From: Eggerthella sinensis
GTDB lineage: Bacteria; Actinomycetota; Coriobacteriia; Coriobacteriales; Eggerthellaceae
Length of the DNA stretch: 51,268 nucleotides
NCBI RefSeq assembly: GCF_003339815.1
Contig: NZ_PPTT01000029.1
Location: 1-51,268, forward strand
Direction of reading: 5' to 3'
Within the stretch, counting starts at the first letter, position 1, and each line of letters opens with the position of its first letter. Shown here in pieces: positions 15,581 through 23,273 of this stretch. The notes under the pieces were generated by a model, which saw only the letters and a program-made list of their open reading frames with translations, did no database searches and had not been told where the DNA came from. The translations under genes and the position numbers were made by a program.

Positions 15581-16423
15581 TCAGTCCAAGAACACGCCGC
15601 TCAGGGAGTGGTGGCGGAGGGCGAGTTCTACGCGCGGGGTGAGACGCCTCGCGAGCGACGACAGGTACGCCTGCGTGTCCGCGTCGACGGCCAACGCCGC
15701 CCCGGTGCGCTCCGCGGCGCCGACGAGCACGCGCTGCAAGCGAGCGCCCGCGAGCCCTTCGAGCGCGCTCGCGATCCTCGCGCGCGCCTCGTCGTCCAGG
15801 TACAGCTTCCGCACGTCGCACCCTGCGAGCGTGCAGCCGATGGCATTCGTGGCGATGGGTTCGAACAGGTTGAGAATCAGTTCGCCGTACTCGGGGTGCA
15901 CGTTGCGCAGCAGATGCGTGCAGCGCTCGAGGTCGAACCGTTGCAGGAAGCGGCACTCGATAAGCAATCGCTCCAGGTAGGCGGTCACGTAGTCCACGCC
16001 GAGCGTCGTCTCAGGGACGGGGCGGCACAGGGGGTAGTCGATGTCGGCGGGAATCTCGTGCGCGAAGAACCGCGGCTCGTAGCGCGCCGCGAAGTCGCGG
16101 AAGCTCTCGAGCGTGTCCTTGAGCGCGACGCTTTCCAGCAGCGGCATGCTCAGGCACGCCTCCGTCCACAGCTCGCTCACGCGCGCCGCCTGTTCTTCGA
16201 CGCGCCGCAGATTCCGCGAGAACACCGCGTCGGCACCGCGCTCCACCACATCGCGCATGATTTCTACATCCGCGTCGTCAGGATCAACGCCCAAGATGTA
16301 GCAGGTGGAAGCCAGCAAGCGATGCGCGTCGTACTCGGGAAGCGACGTGCTCTCCCCCATGGTATACAGCTCCACCTGCTTCGACAGCACGCCCCACACC
16401 TGCATCTGGAAGGTTGCAGCCAC
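15581..16423 (-). CDS. DUF6179-like protein of unknown function
   Basis: The protein is helical and soluble. It contains VELYTMGESTSLPEYDAHRLLASTCYILG near the N-terminus and a later LLIECRFLQRFD block, which I associate with DUF6179 proteins of anaerobic Gram-positive bacteria. It has no catalytic motif, signal or membrane segment. It is last in a two-gene unit with the DUF6323-like gene. The start is unclear: GTG at 16423 and ATG at 16405 are in frame but poorly supplied with a ribosome site, and homology-like sequence may continue upstream toward the 16470 overlap. An ATGA overlap with the upstream stop exists, but in a different frame. No function is assigned; the domain name is from memory. 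Confidence 0.62.
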   Translation of the reverse strand: MAATFQMQVWGVLSKQVELYTMGESTSLPEYDAHRLLASTCYILGVDPDDADVEIMRDVVERGADAVFSRNLRRVEEQAARVSELWTEACLSMPLLESVALKDTLESFRDFAARYEPRFFAHEIPADIDYPLCRPVPETTLGVDYVTAYLERLLIECRFLQRFDLERCTHLLRNVHPEYGELILNLFEPIATNAIGCTLAGCDVRKLYLDDEARARIASALEGLAGARLQRVLVGAAERTGAALAVDADTQAYLSSLARRLTPRVELALRHHSLSGVFLD

Positions 16424-16469
16424 ATCCGCTTCGTCGTCGAGGCGCGTGCGCAGCCCGCGCCCACCCTCG

Positions 16470-17138
16470 TCATCGCGAGAGCGTTGAGCCTCCGATGCGG
16501 CTGTTGGTGTCGAATCCGATACGGTACAGCTCGTTGTAGCCGTCGTAGAAACCGGCGGCGTAGTCGTTATCGGGTCGCTCGAGGCGATCTTCGTCGTACA
16601 CGCGGTCGAGTTCGTCGTGCGGTCGCTCGTCATCTTCGTCATCAGCCTGCTCCTCTTCCGCCGCTTCGCGCTGCGTCGTCCCGTCGTATTCCCCCGCGCG
16701 TTCGCGCTCGGCTTGCACGCGCAGCTCCGCCAGCTTGATGTCCTCGAGCGCGTCCGTCGAGCCATGCACGCGCTCGTCGAACGCAACGCGCAAGGCGCTC
16801 AGCAGCTCCTCGTCGGCGATACCGCCGTCTGCCTCCGCTTCTTCCTTGAAATGGTAAAACGCATCTTGCAGATCCACGAGCGTCTCTTCGTAGGTTTCCT
16901 GGTGCAGATACGGCGAATCGCGAAAGGTCGTCACGATATCACGCAGCGCCCCGCGCCCGAATTCCACGCGCCCCGTCGCCCGCAACGCCTCGCGGCGGCG
17001 CTCCACGATGCCCGTCATCTGCTCTTCCGTCAAAGACAACCCGTACGCCGCCGTCGCCTCGTTGCAGATCGCCAAATCCTCTCGCGCCGCCGCCACCTGC
17101 AACGCCTGCTGCCACCCCGCCGACAATTCCATACCCAT
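16470..17138 (-). CDS. DUF6323-like protein with acidic C-terminal extension
   Basis: Residues about 8-150 contain LSAGWQQALQVAAAREDLAICNEATAAYGLSLTEEQM and VEFGRGALRDIVTTFRDSPYLHQETYEETLVDLQDAFYHFKEE, patterns I associate with DUF6323, usually encoded beside DUF6179. The last ~65 residues are rich in Asp/Glu/Arg (EEEQADDEDDERPHDELDR), then a short aromatic tail. The start ATG at 17138 follows AGGTG; upstream ATGs in the same frame are possible. A strong GCCGCGC/GCGCGGC hairpin (17171-17189) lies in the 5-prime leader. The function is unknown, and the pair appears to form a conserved module. Confidence 0.65.
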   Translation of the reverse strand: MGMELSAGWQQALQVAAAREDLAICNEATAAYGLSLTEEQMTGIVERRREALRATGRVEFGRGALRDIVTTFRDSPYLHQETYEETLVDLQDAFYHFKEEAEADGGIADEELLSALRVAFDERVHGSTDALEDIKLAELRVQAERERAGEYDGTTQREAAEEEQADDEDDERPHDELDRVYDEDRLERPDNDYAAGFYDGYNELYRIGFDTNSRIGGSTLSR

Positions 17139-17524
17139 GCGCATCACCTGCCCGTGCATCCGTCGCATCTGCCGCGCCCGAAGCGCGGCCCTCCCATAAA
17201 AGTGCGTGCAGCTATATATACCGCGCACAACGGCAAAACGCACGACTCGACTTTTTCCTCATTTTGTGGTAATATATCCCCAGATCAGGGGCGATTTATT
17301 CCAATTGTCAAGCCTCTTTTTCACATTTTGTTTGCTCCACAGACGCTTCGATTTCGTTGCGAGCGCTCCCCGCCACCATCATCGAACGTTTCGGGTTCCG
17401 ACTTCCTTCACCCTCGTTCCACAGCGCGCGATTGCGAGACCCCACCCACAAACAAATGTTTCACGTGAAACATTCGACTCCTACAGAAACCACTCCAGGT
17501 GGCCGCAGGTTTGGTGGATCCTCC
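17139..17524. other. AT-richer intergenic region carrying parS
   Basis: No protein gene is seen in these 386 bases. The region is clearly richer in A and T than its surroundings (for example TATATATA near 17215 and TAATATAT near 17270). It holds a near-palindrome, CCCCAGATCAGGGG (17278-17291), a hairpin just upstream of the DUF6323-like gene, and one perfect parS site at 17457-17472. The minus-strand promoter for the DUF6323/DUF6179 pair should lie here, but no unambiguous boxes were found. Confidence 0.6.
17457..17472. other. parS: parS centromere site (ParB-binding)
   Basis: TGTTTCACGTGAAACA is the perfect 16-bp consensus parS palindrome bound by chromosomal ParB. Flanking AA/TT extends the symmetry to 20 bp. 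It is intergenic, between the DUF6323-like gene and the SHOCT gene. A second identical core occurs at 31217. Confidence 0.93.
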
Positions 17525-17770
17525 CTATAGGTCGGCCATGATTTCTTGTTTTTTGGCTTCGAACTCTTCTTCGGAGAGGACGCCGCGCTTGCGCAGGTCG
17601 TCGAGCTGAGAAAGGCGCTGATACGCCGCCGCACTCGCGCGCTGCGTCTCGTCAACCGGGTTGCGCCGACGCGTGATCGCGCGGACGATCACCACCACGA
17701 TAAGAATCGGAACCGCCATGGTGCAGAGGATGATCAGCATCTCAGGGAACCCCATACCCAGGATCTTCAT
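17525..17770 (-). CDS. Small membrane protein with C-terminal SHOCT domain
   Basis: This 81-residue protein has one N-terminal transmembrane segment (PEMLIILCTMAVPILIVVVIV), a basic linker, then a canonical SHOCT motif (LDDLRKRGVLSEEEFEAKKQEIMADL). SHOCT domains are short oligomerisation modules; the biological role is unknown. The ATG at 17770 follows AAAGGCGGATGAT. A minus-strand TATACT box at 17799-17804 lies just downstream of the purL terminator stem, so the gene probably has its own promoter despite being colinear with purL. Confidence 0.85.
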   Translation of the reverse strand: MKILGMGFPEMLIILCTMAVPILIVVVIVRAITRRRNPVDETQRASAAAYQRLSQLDDLRKRGVLSEEEFEAKKQEIMADL

Positions 17771-17798
17771 ATCATCCGCCTTTCTCTCGGTACCCCCA

Positions 17799-17804
17799 GT
17801 ATAC
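17799..17804 (-). promoter_or_regulatory. -10 box of the SHOCT gene
   Basis: TATACT on the minus strand places initiation about 22 bases before the ATG at 17770. The -35 region would fall within the purL terminator stem and is weak. Confidence 0.4.
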
Positions 17805-17805
17805 C

Positions 17806-17839
17806 AAGGGCAGCGCACCCTCAGGATGCGCCGCCCTTT
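17806..17839 (-). terminator. Hairpin downstream of purL
   Basis: AAGGGC and GCCCTT with internal GCGCA/TGCGC arms form a long stem around a 9-base loop, starting 24 bases after the purL stop. The minus-strand tail (GGTATAC) is poor in T, so termination efficiency is uncertain; the TTT side faces the plus strand. Confidence 0.5.
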
Positions 17840-17862
17840 GAATCTCTGCGTTTCGGTGGATG

Positions 17863-20800
17863 TTAGTCCGTGAAGTAGCTTACGCCGCCTTCGAACAGCT
17901 GCTGGTAGCGTTCGCCGGGCACGTTGTGGTACAGGCCGTAGCCGCGACGCTCGCTGTGGCCCATCTTGCCCAGGATGCGGCCGTCGGGGCTCGTGATGCT
18001 CTCGATAGCCAGCACCGACCCGTTCGGGTTCACATCGAGGCCCATCGACGGCACGCCCGCGGCGTCCACGTACTGCGCAGCAATCTGGCCGCTCGCGGCC
18101 AGCTTGGCCACCAGTTCGGGCGATGCCACGAAGCGGCCTTCGCCATGGCTCACCGGCACCGTGTGGACGTCGCCCACCTCGCAGCGGCTCATCCACGGCG
18201 ACAGGTTCGACGCCACGCGCGTGCGCACGAGACGGCTCTGGTGGCGGCCGATGGTGTTGAACGTGAGCGTGGGGCACTCCTCGTCCATGGGACGAATGTC
18301 GCCGTACGGCACGAGGCCCAGCTTCACGAGCGCCTGGAAGCCGTTGCAGATGCCCAGCATGAGGCCGTCGCGGTTCTGCAGCAGGTCGCGCACGGCCTCG
18401 GTCACCGCAGGAGCGCGGAAGAAGGCCGTGATGAACTTCGCCGAGCCGTCGGGCTCGTCGCCGCCGGAGAACCCGCCGGGCAGCATGATGATCTGGCTGT
18501 TGTTGATGGCCTTGACCAGCGCCTCGGTGCTCTCGGCAACCTTGTCGGGCGACAGGTTGTTGATGATGAACGTCTCAGCCACCGCACCCGCCTGCTCGAA
18601 CGCGCGGGCGGAATCGTATTCGCAGTTGTTGCCGGGGAACACGGGGATGATGACGCGCGGCTTCGCGATGGTGCCGTTGTACACAAGCGGCAACCCGTCG
18701 CGGAAGCTCACCGCTTCCACGGTCTCGCCGGCGGCGCGATACGGGAACACGGGCTCGAGCTTGCCCTCCCACGCTTCCTGCAGCTCGGCCAGATCCACCA
18801 CTTCGCCGCAGGCGGCGAACTCGTACGCCTCGGTGGTTTCGCCCACCTCGTCCACACGCACCGCTTCGGACGACGCGGGCAGCTCCGCGCACGCCGCCAG
18901 CTCCACGAGGAAGCTGCCGTACGCGGGCGCGAACAGCTCGTCGGCACGCACGTCGTCGGCCAGCTTCACGCCGACGCCGTTGCCCAGGCACATCTTGAAC
19001 AGCGCCTCGGCCGTCGCGCCGTATCCCGGCGTGGACACAGCCAGCGCGCGCTCGTCGCCAATCAGACGCTCCACCAGCTCGAACGCCTCCACCAACCCGG
19101 CGGCATCGGGCGTCACGCCATCGTAGACGGCGGGCGCGATACGCACCACGCGGCTGCCAGCCTGCTTGAACTCGGGCGACGTCGCGCGGTCGACCGACCC
19201 GACGGCCGTCGCGAACGACACGAGCGTCGGCGGCACGTCGAGCTGCTCGAAGCTGCCCGACATGGAGTCCTTTCCGCCGATGGAGCCGATACCCAAATCA
19301 ACCTGCGCCATCAAGGCGCCCAGCACGGCCGCCATGGGCTTGCCCCAACGCGCGGGCTCGTCGCGCAGCTTCTCGAAGTATTCCTGGAACGTGAGGTACA
19401 TATCCGCATGGAGGAAGCCGGCCGCCACGAGGCGCGCCACGCTTTCCACCACGGCGATATAGGAACCGGTGAACTGGTCGGCCTCGGTGAGGTAGGGGTT
19501 GAAGCCCCAAGCCATGCCCGAAACCGTGGTGGTCTCGCCGAACACGGGCAGCTTGGCAACCATGGCCATGGACGGCGTCAGCTGCCGTGATCCGCCGAAC
19601 GGCATGAGCACGGTGGCCGCGCCGATGGTGGAGTCGAAGCGCTCCGACAGGCCCTTGTTCGAGCACACGTTGAGGTCCGTGACCAGCGAGGTCATACGCT
19701 CGGCCAGCGTGTCGCCCGCCCACGTACGCTCGTAGGTGCCGCCTGGTAGCACGCGCACGTCCTGGTGCTTCGGCGCACCGTTGCTGTTGAGGAACGCACG
19801 GCTCACGTCCACGATGGTGTCGCCGTTCCACTCCATGCGCACGCGCGCCTCTTCGGTGACGGTGGCGATGGGGGTAGCTTCGAGGTTTTCCTCGTGCGCG
19901 TAGCCGATGAACGTCTCCACGTCCTCAGGGGCCAGCGCCACGGCCATGCGCTCCTGGCTCTCGGAGATGGCGAGCTCGGTGCCGTCCAACCCGTCGTACT
20001 TTTTCGGCACGCGGTCCAACACGACGTGCAGGCCGTCGGCCAGCTCGCCCACGGCAACCGACACGCCGCCGGCGCCGAAGTCGTTGCAGCGCTTGATGAG
20101 GCGGCACGCATCGCCGCGGCGGAACAGGCGCTGAATCTTGCGCTCGACGGGCGCGTTGCCCTTCTGCACCTCGGCGCCGCAGCTCTCGAGCGACTCCAGC
20201 TTGTGCGCCTTCGACGAACCCGTCGCGCCGCCGATGCCGTCGCGGCCCGTGCGGCCGCCCAGCAGCACCACCACGTCGCCCGGCGCGGGCGTCTCGCGAC
20301 GCACGTGGTCGGCCGGCGTGGCGCCCACCACGGCGCCGATCTCCATGCGCTTCGCGGCATAGCCGGGATGGTACAGCTCGTTCACCTGGCCCGTTGCAAG
20401 GCCAATCTGGTTGCCGTACGACGAATAGCCGGCGGCCGCGGTGGTCACCAGCTTGCGCTGGGGCAGCTTGCCGGGCAGCGTCTCGGACACGGGCACAAGC
20501 GGATCGGCCGCGCCGGTCACGCGCATGGCCTGGTACACGTAGCTGCGGCCCGACAAGGGGTCGCGGATGGCGCCGCCCACGCAGGTGGCCGCGCCGCCGA
20601 AGGGCTCGATTTCGGTGGGATGGTTGTGCGTCTCGTTCTTGAACAGGTAGAGCCAGTCCTGCTCTTCCCCGTCCACGTCAACCTTCACCTTCACGGTGCA
20701 GGCGTTGATTTCCTCGGACTCGTCGAGGCCGGTCAAGATGCCGCGGGCCTTCAACCAGCGCGCGCCGATAGTGCCCATGTCCATGAGGCACACCGGCTTC

Positions 20801-21579
20801 TCGTCGCGTCCCAGTTCGTGGCGCATCTCCAGGTACTTCTCGAACGCGGCCTGCACGGCCTCGTCCTCCACCACCACGTTGTCCAGCACGGTGCCGAACG
20901 TGGTGTGGCGGCAGTGATCGGACCAGTAGGTGTCGATCATCTTGATCTCGGTGATGGTGGGGTTGCGCCCCTCCTCCGCGAAATACTGCTGGCAGAACGT
21001 GACGTCGGCCACGTCCATGGCCAGCCCGCGGTCGGCGACGAACGCGGCAAGCCCCGCCTCGTCCAGGTCGAGAAAGCCCTCGACGACTTCCACCGCGCCG
21101 GGCACCGGCTGCTCCATATGCAGCGTCTCGCGCTCTTCGAGCGACGCCTCGCGCGCCTCGATGGGGTTGATCACGTAGTGCTTGATGGCCGCGACGTCCT
21201 CATCGGTGAGCGCGCCCTCGAGCAGGTACACGCGCGCGCTGCGCACCTCGGGGCGCTCGCCCTGGCTGATCAGCTGGATGCACTCGCTGGCCGAGTCGGC
21301 GCGCTGGTCGAACTGCCCGGGCAGGTACTCCACCGCGAACACCACCGCGTCGCCCGCGTCCGGCAGCGCAGGCGTTGCCACGTCGGACTGCGGCTCGCTG
21401 AACACTATGGGCACGCACTGCGCGAACAGCTCGTCGGAGATGCCCTCCACGTCGTAGCGATTCACCATGCGCAGGTTCGTCAGCGCTTCGACGCCCAGCA
21501 GGCTGCGCACCTCGTGCGCGAGCGCCTGAGCTTCGCCGTCGAAGCCGGGCTTCTTCTCAACGTAGACACGAGAAACCAT
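17863..21579 (-). CDS. purL: Phosphoribosylformylglycinamidine synthase, single-chain
   Basis: It converts FGAR, glutamine and ATP to FGAM in de novo purine synthesis. The protein is about 1,238 residues, the length of the fused single-chain enzyme. The synthetase part includes DTYWSDHCRHTTF, KNETHNHPTEIEPFGGAATC and GGKDSMSGSF. The C-terminal glutamine amidotransferase begins at about VIIPVFPGNNCEYDSARAFE and contains the nucleophile MLGICNGFQAL and the His motif VSHGEGRF. ATG at 21579 follows AAAGGTGGGAACC; a GTG nine bases upstream is an alternative. It is third after purC and a small membrane-protein gene in a minus-strand operon. Confidence 0.97.
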   Translation of the reverse strand: MVSRVYVEKKPGFDGEAQALAHEVRSLLGVEALTNLRMVNRYDVEGISDELFAQCVPIVFSEPQSDVATPALPDAGDAVVFAVEYLPGQFDQRADSASECIQLISQGERPEVRSARVYLLEGALTDEDVAAIKHYVINPIEAREASLEERETLHMEQPVPGAVEVVEGFLDLDEAGLAAFVADRGLAMDVADVTFCQQYFAEEGRNPTITEIKMIDTYWSDHCRHTTFGTVLDNVVVEDEAVQAAFEKYLEMRHELGRDEKPVCLMDMGTIGARWLKARGILTGLDESEEINACTVKVKVDVDGEEQDWLYLFKNETHNHPTEIEPFGGAATCVGGAIRDPLSGRSYVYQAMRVTGAADPLVPVSETLPGKLPQRKLVTTAAAGYSSYGNQIGLATGQVNELYHPGYAAKRMEIGAVVGATPADHVRRETPAPGDVVVLLGGRTGRDGIGGATGSSKAHKLESLESCGAEVQKGNAPVERKIQRLFRRGDACRLIKRCNDFGAGGVSVAVGELADGLHVVLDRVPKKYDGLDGTELAISESQERMAVALAPEDVETFIGYAHEENLEATPIATVTEEARVRMEWNGDTIVDVSRAFLNSNGAPKHQDVRVLPGGTYERTWAGDTLAERMTSLVTDLNVCSNKGLSERFDSTIGAATVLMPFGGSRQLTPSMAMVAKLPVFGETTTVSGMAWGFNPYLTEADQFTGSYIAVVESVARLVAAGFLHADMYLTFQEYFEKLRDEPARWGKPMAAVLGALMAQVDLGIGSIGGKDSMSGSFEQLDVPPTLVSFATAVGSVDRATSPEFKQAGSRVVRIAPAVYDGVTPDAAGLVEAFELVERLIGDERALAVSTPGYGATAEALFKMCLGNGVGVKLADDVRADELFAPAYGSFLVELAACAELPASSEAVRVDEVGETTEAYEFAACGEVVDLAELQEAWEGKLEPVFPYRAAGETVEAVSFRDGLPLVYNGTIAKPRVIIPVFPGNNCEYDSARAFEQAGAVAETFIINNLSPDKVAESTEALVKAINNSQIIMLPGGFSGGDEPDGSAKFITAFFRAPAVTEAVRDLLQNRDGLMLGICNGFQALVKLGLVPYGDIRPMDEECPTLTFNTIGRHQSRLVRTRVASNLSPWMSRCEVGDVHTVPVSHGEGRFVASPELVAKLAASGQIAAQYVDAAGVPSMGLDVNPNGSVLAIESITSPDGRILGKMGHSERRGYGLYHNVPGERYQQLFEGGVSYFTD

Positions 21580-21590
21580 GGTTCCCACCT

Positions 21591-22244
21591 TTACTTCGTC
21601 GAATCCTGAGCGTCTGACTTCTCGTTTGCCTTCGCCGCTTTGGCCTCCTGCTTCTCAGCTTTGGCCTCCTGCGCCTTGCTCAAGCGGAATCCGTTGCCGA
21701 ACAGGCCGCGCTTCTTCGGCGCCTCCTCGACGGCGGGCTGCTCGGGCTGCTGCTTGGCGGCGCGTTGCGCGGCCTTCTGCTGCTTCTCGGCGGCGCGCAT
21801 CTCCTTGGTTTTCTTCGCCATCATCTCTTCCTGGTACGCACGACGCACCTTGCGAATCTTGGAGAAGTCGACGTACAGGGCGCCGATGATGCACACGTAC
21901 GCCAGGCCCAGCACCACATACGTGGCGGCTTCCGGCAGGAAGGAGCGGCCGACCCACGACAGCGCCGTCATCACGATGGCGCCGATGAGCAGGCCCCACC
22001 AGATTTTGCGCAGGCGCTTGTACTCCGCCGTGGGCGGGTTGTAGTACTGGCGATCGATCTCGGTCTGCTTGGTGCGCGCAGCCTTCTTATCGGCCTTCTT
22101 CTGCTGCTTCGTCTTCACCTTCGGCGCCACGCGCACGGAAGAGGCGGCTTTCGTCTTCGGCTTCATGGACGCAGCGCTCTTGCGCGTCTGGCCCTGATGC
22201 TCGTCGGTCTGGTAACGGTCGTTCATGGGATTACGCTGAGACAT
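21591..22244 (-). CDS. Membrane protein of unknown function between purC and purL
   Basis: The 217-residue protein has a highly basic, Lys/Ala-rich N-terminus (KTKQQKKADKKAARTKQ), two transmembrane segments (IWWGLLIGAIVMTALSWVG and AATYVVLGLAYVCIIGALYV), and a long charged Lys/Glu/Ala C-terminal tail likely to be helical or coiled. No catalytic motif is visible. ATG at 22244 follows GAAGGAGCACC. The stop is 9 bp before the purL start, so the two are tightly linked. Its place inside a purine operon may be transcriptional convenience. Confidence 0.8.
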   Translation of the reverse strand: MSQRNPMNDRYQTDEHQGQTRKSAASMKPKTKAASSVRVAPKVKTKQQKKADKKAARTKQTEIDRQYYNPPTAEYKRLRKIWWGLLIGAIVMTALSWVGRSFLPEAATYVVLGLAYVCIIGALYVDFSKIRKVRRAYQEEMMAKKTKEMRAAEKQQKAAQRAAKQQPEQPAVEEAPKKRGLFGNGFRLSKAQEAKAEKQEAKAAKANEKSDAQDSTK

Positions 22245-22313
22245 GGTGCTCCTTCAAACGACGGAATGCGCGCGGCTGACGGCTGCGCGCATTCCGCTCG
22301 GTTTCTCTCTCGT

Positions 22314-23186
22314 CTAGTACGTGAACGGACGGCCGGTGATCTTCTCAAAGGCCTGGATATACTTCTCGCTCGTGCGGTCGATGACCTCCTGCGGCAGACG
22401 GGGCGGGTTGCCCTGCTTGTCCCAGTTCGCGGTGAGCCAATCGCGCACGAACTGCTTGTCGAAGCTGGGCTGATCCTTGCCCTCGACGTACTCGTCGCCC
22501 GGCCAGAAGCGGGACGAATCGGGGGTCAGCACCTCGTCGGCAAGGATGATATTGCCGTTCAAGCGGCCGAACTCGAACTTCGTGTCGGCGATGATGATGC
22601 CCTGCTTCTCGGCATGGTCGCGCGCCGTGGTGTACACCTTGAGCGCGAGGTCGCGCAGCTGCGTGGCGTCGTCCTCGCCGATAATCTCCACGAGGCGCTC
22701 GAAGCTGATGTTCTCGTCATGATCGCCGATGTCGGCTTTCGTGGACGGGGTGAAGATGGGCTCGGGAAGCTTCGAGGAGTTCACGAGGCCCGCGGGCAGC
22801 TCGATGCCGCACACCGTGCCCTGCTTCTGATACTCCTTGAGGCCGCTGCCGGCCAGGTAGCCGCGCACGATGCACTCGGCGGGGAACATGTCGGCCTTCC
22901 TCACCAGCATAAAGCGGCCGCGCAGGTAGTCGGCGTAGGGCTTGAACTGCTCGGGCAGGTCGGCCACATCGGAAGAGATGAGGTGGTTCTCCACCACGCC
23001 GTCCAAGAGTTCGAACCAGAAGCACGACAGCTGCGTGAGCACTGCGCCCTTGTGGGGGATCTCGTCTTCCAGGATGTAATCGAACGCCGAGATGCGGTCC
23101 GTCGCCACAAGCAGCAGCTTATCGCCCAGATCGTACAGGTCGCGAACTTTCCCTTGCGCATCAGGCTTGATGTCGATTCCGGTCAT
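22314..23186 (-). CDS. purC: SAICAR synthase
   Basis: It condenses CAIR with aspartate, using ATP, to form SAICAR in purine synthesis. The sequence shows the family start GKVRDLYDLGDKLLLVATDRISAFD, the signature ECIVRGYLAGSGLKEY, IIIADTKFEFG and LADEVLTPDSSRFW. The 290-residue length is normal. ATG at 23186 follows GAAAGGACCAGC. It is first of the purC-membrane protein-purL operon. A GC-rich inverted repeat lies in the 87-bp gap upstream. Confidence 0.97.
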   Translation of the reverse strand: MTGIDIKPDAQGKVRDLYDLGDKLLLVATDRISAFDYILEDEIPHKGAVLTQLSCFWFELLDGVVENHLISSDVADLPEQFKPYADYLRGRFMLVRKADMFPAECIVRGYLAGSGLKEYQKQGTVCGIELPAGLVNSSKLPEPIFTPSTKADIGDHDENISFERLVEIIGEDDATQLRDLALKVYTTARDHAEKQGIIIADTKFEFGRLNGNIILADEVLTPDSSRFWPGDEYVEGKDQPSFDKQFVRDWLTANWDKQGNPPRLPQEVIDRTSEKYIQAFEKITGRPFTY

Positions 23187-23273
23187 GCTGGTCCTTTCGT
23201 TGCTCTCTCAACCGCGTCGCACGTGCCGCAACGCTCGACGCGCCCCTTCTCCCAAGGCGCGCCTTATTATCGT

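Noticed and set aside
17171-17200. tRNA or other stable RNA in the AT-rich gap near parS
   Set aside because: No cloverleaf or conserved T-loop sequence can be drawn; the hairpin present is a simple stem upstream of the DUF6323-like gene.
17860-21609. Long plus-strand frames opposite purL
   Set aside because: They are His/Arg/Gly-rich mirror images of an unmistakable purL; no start signal or domain supports them.
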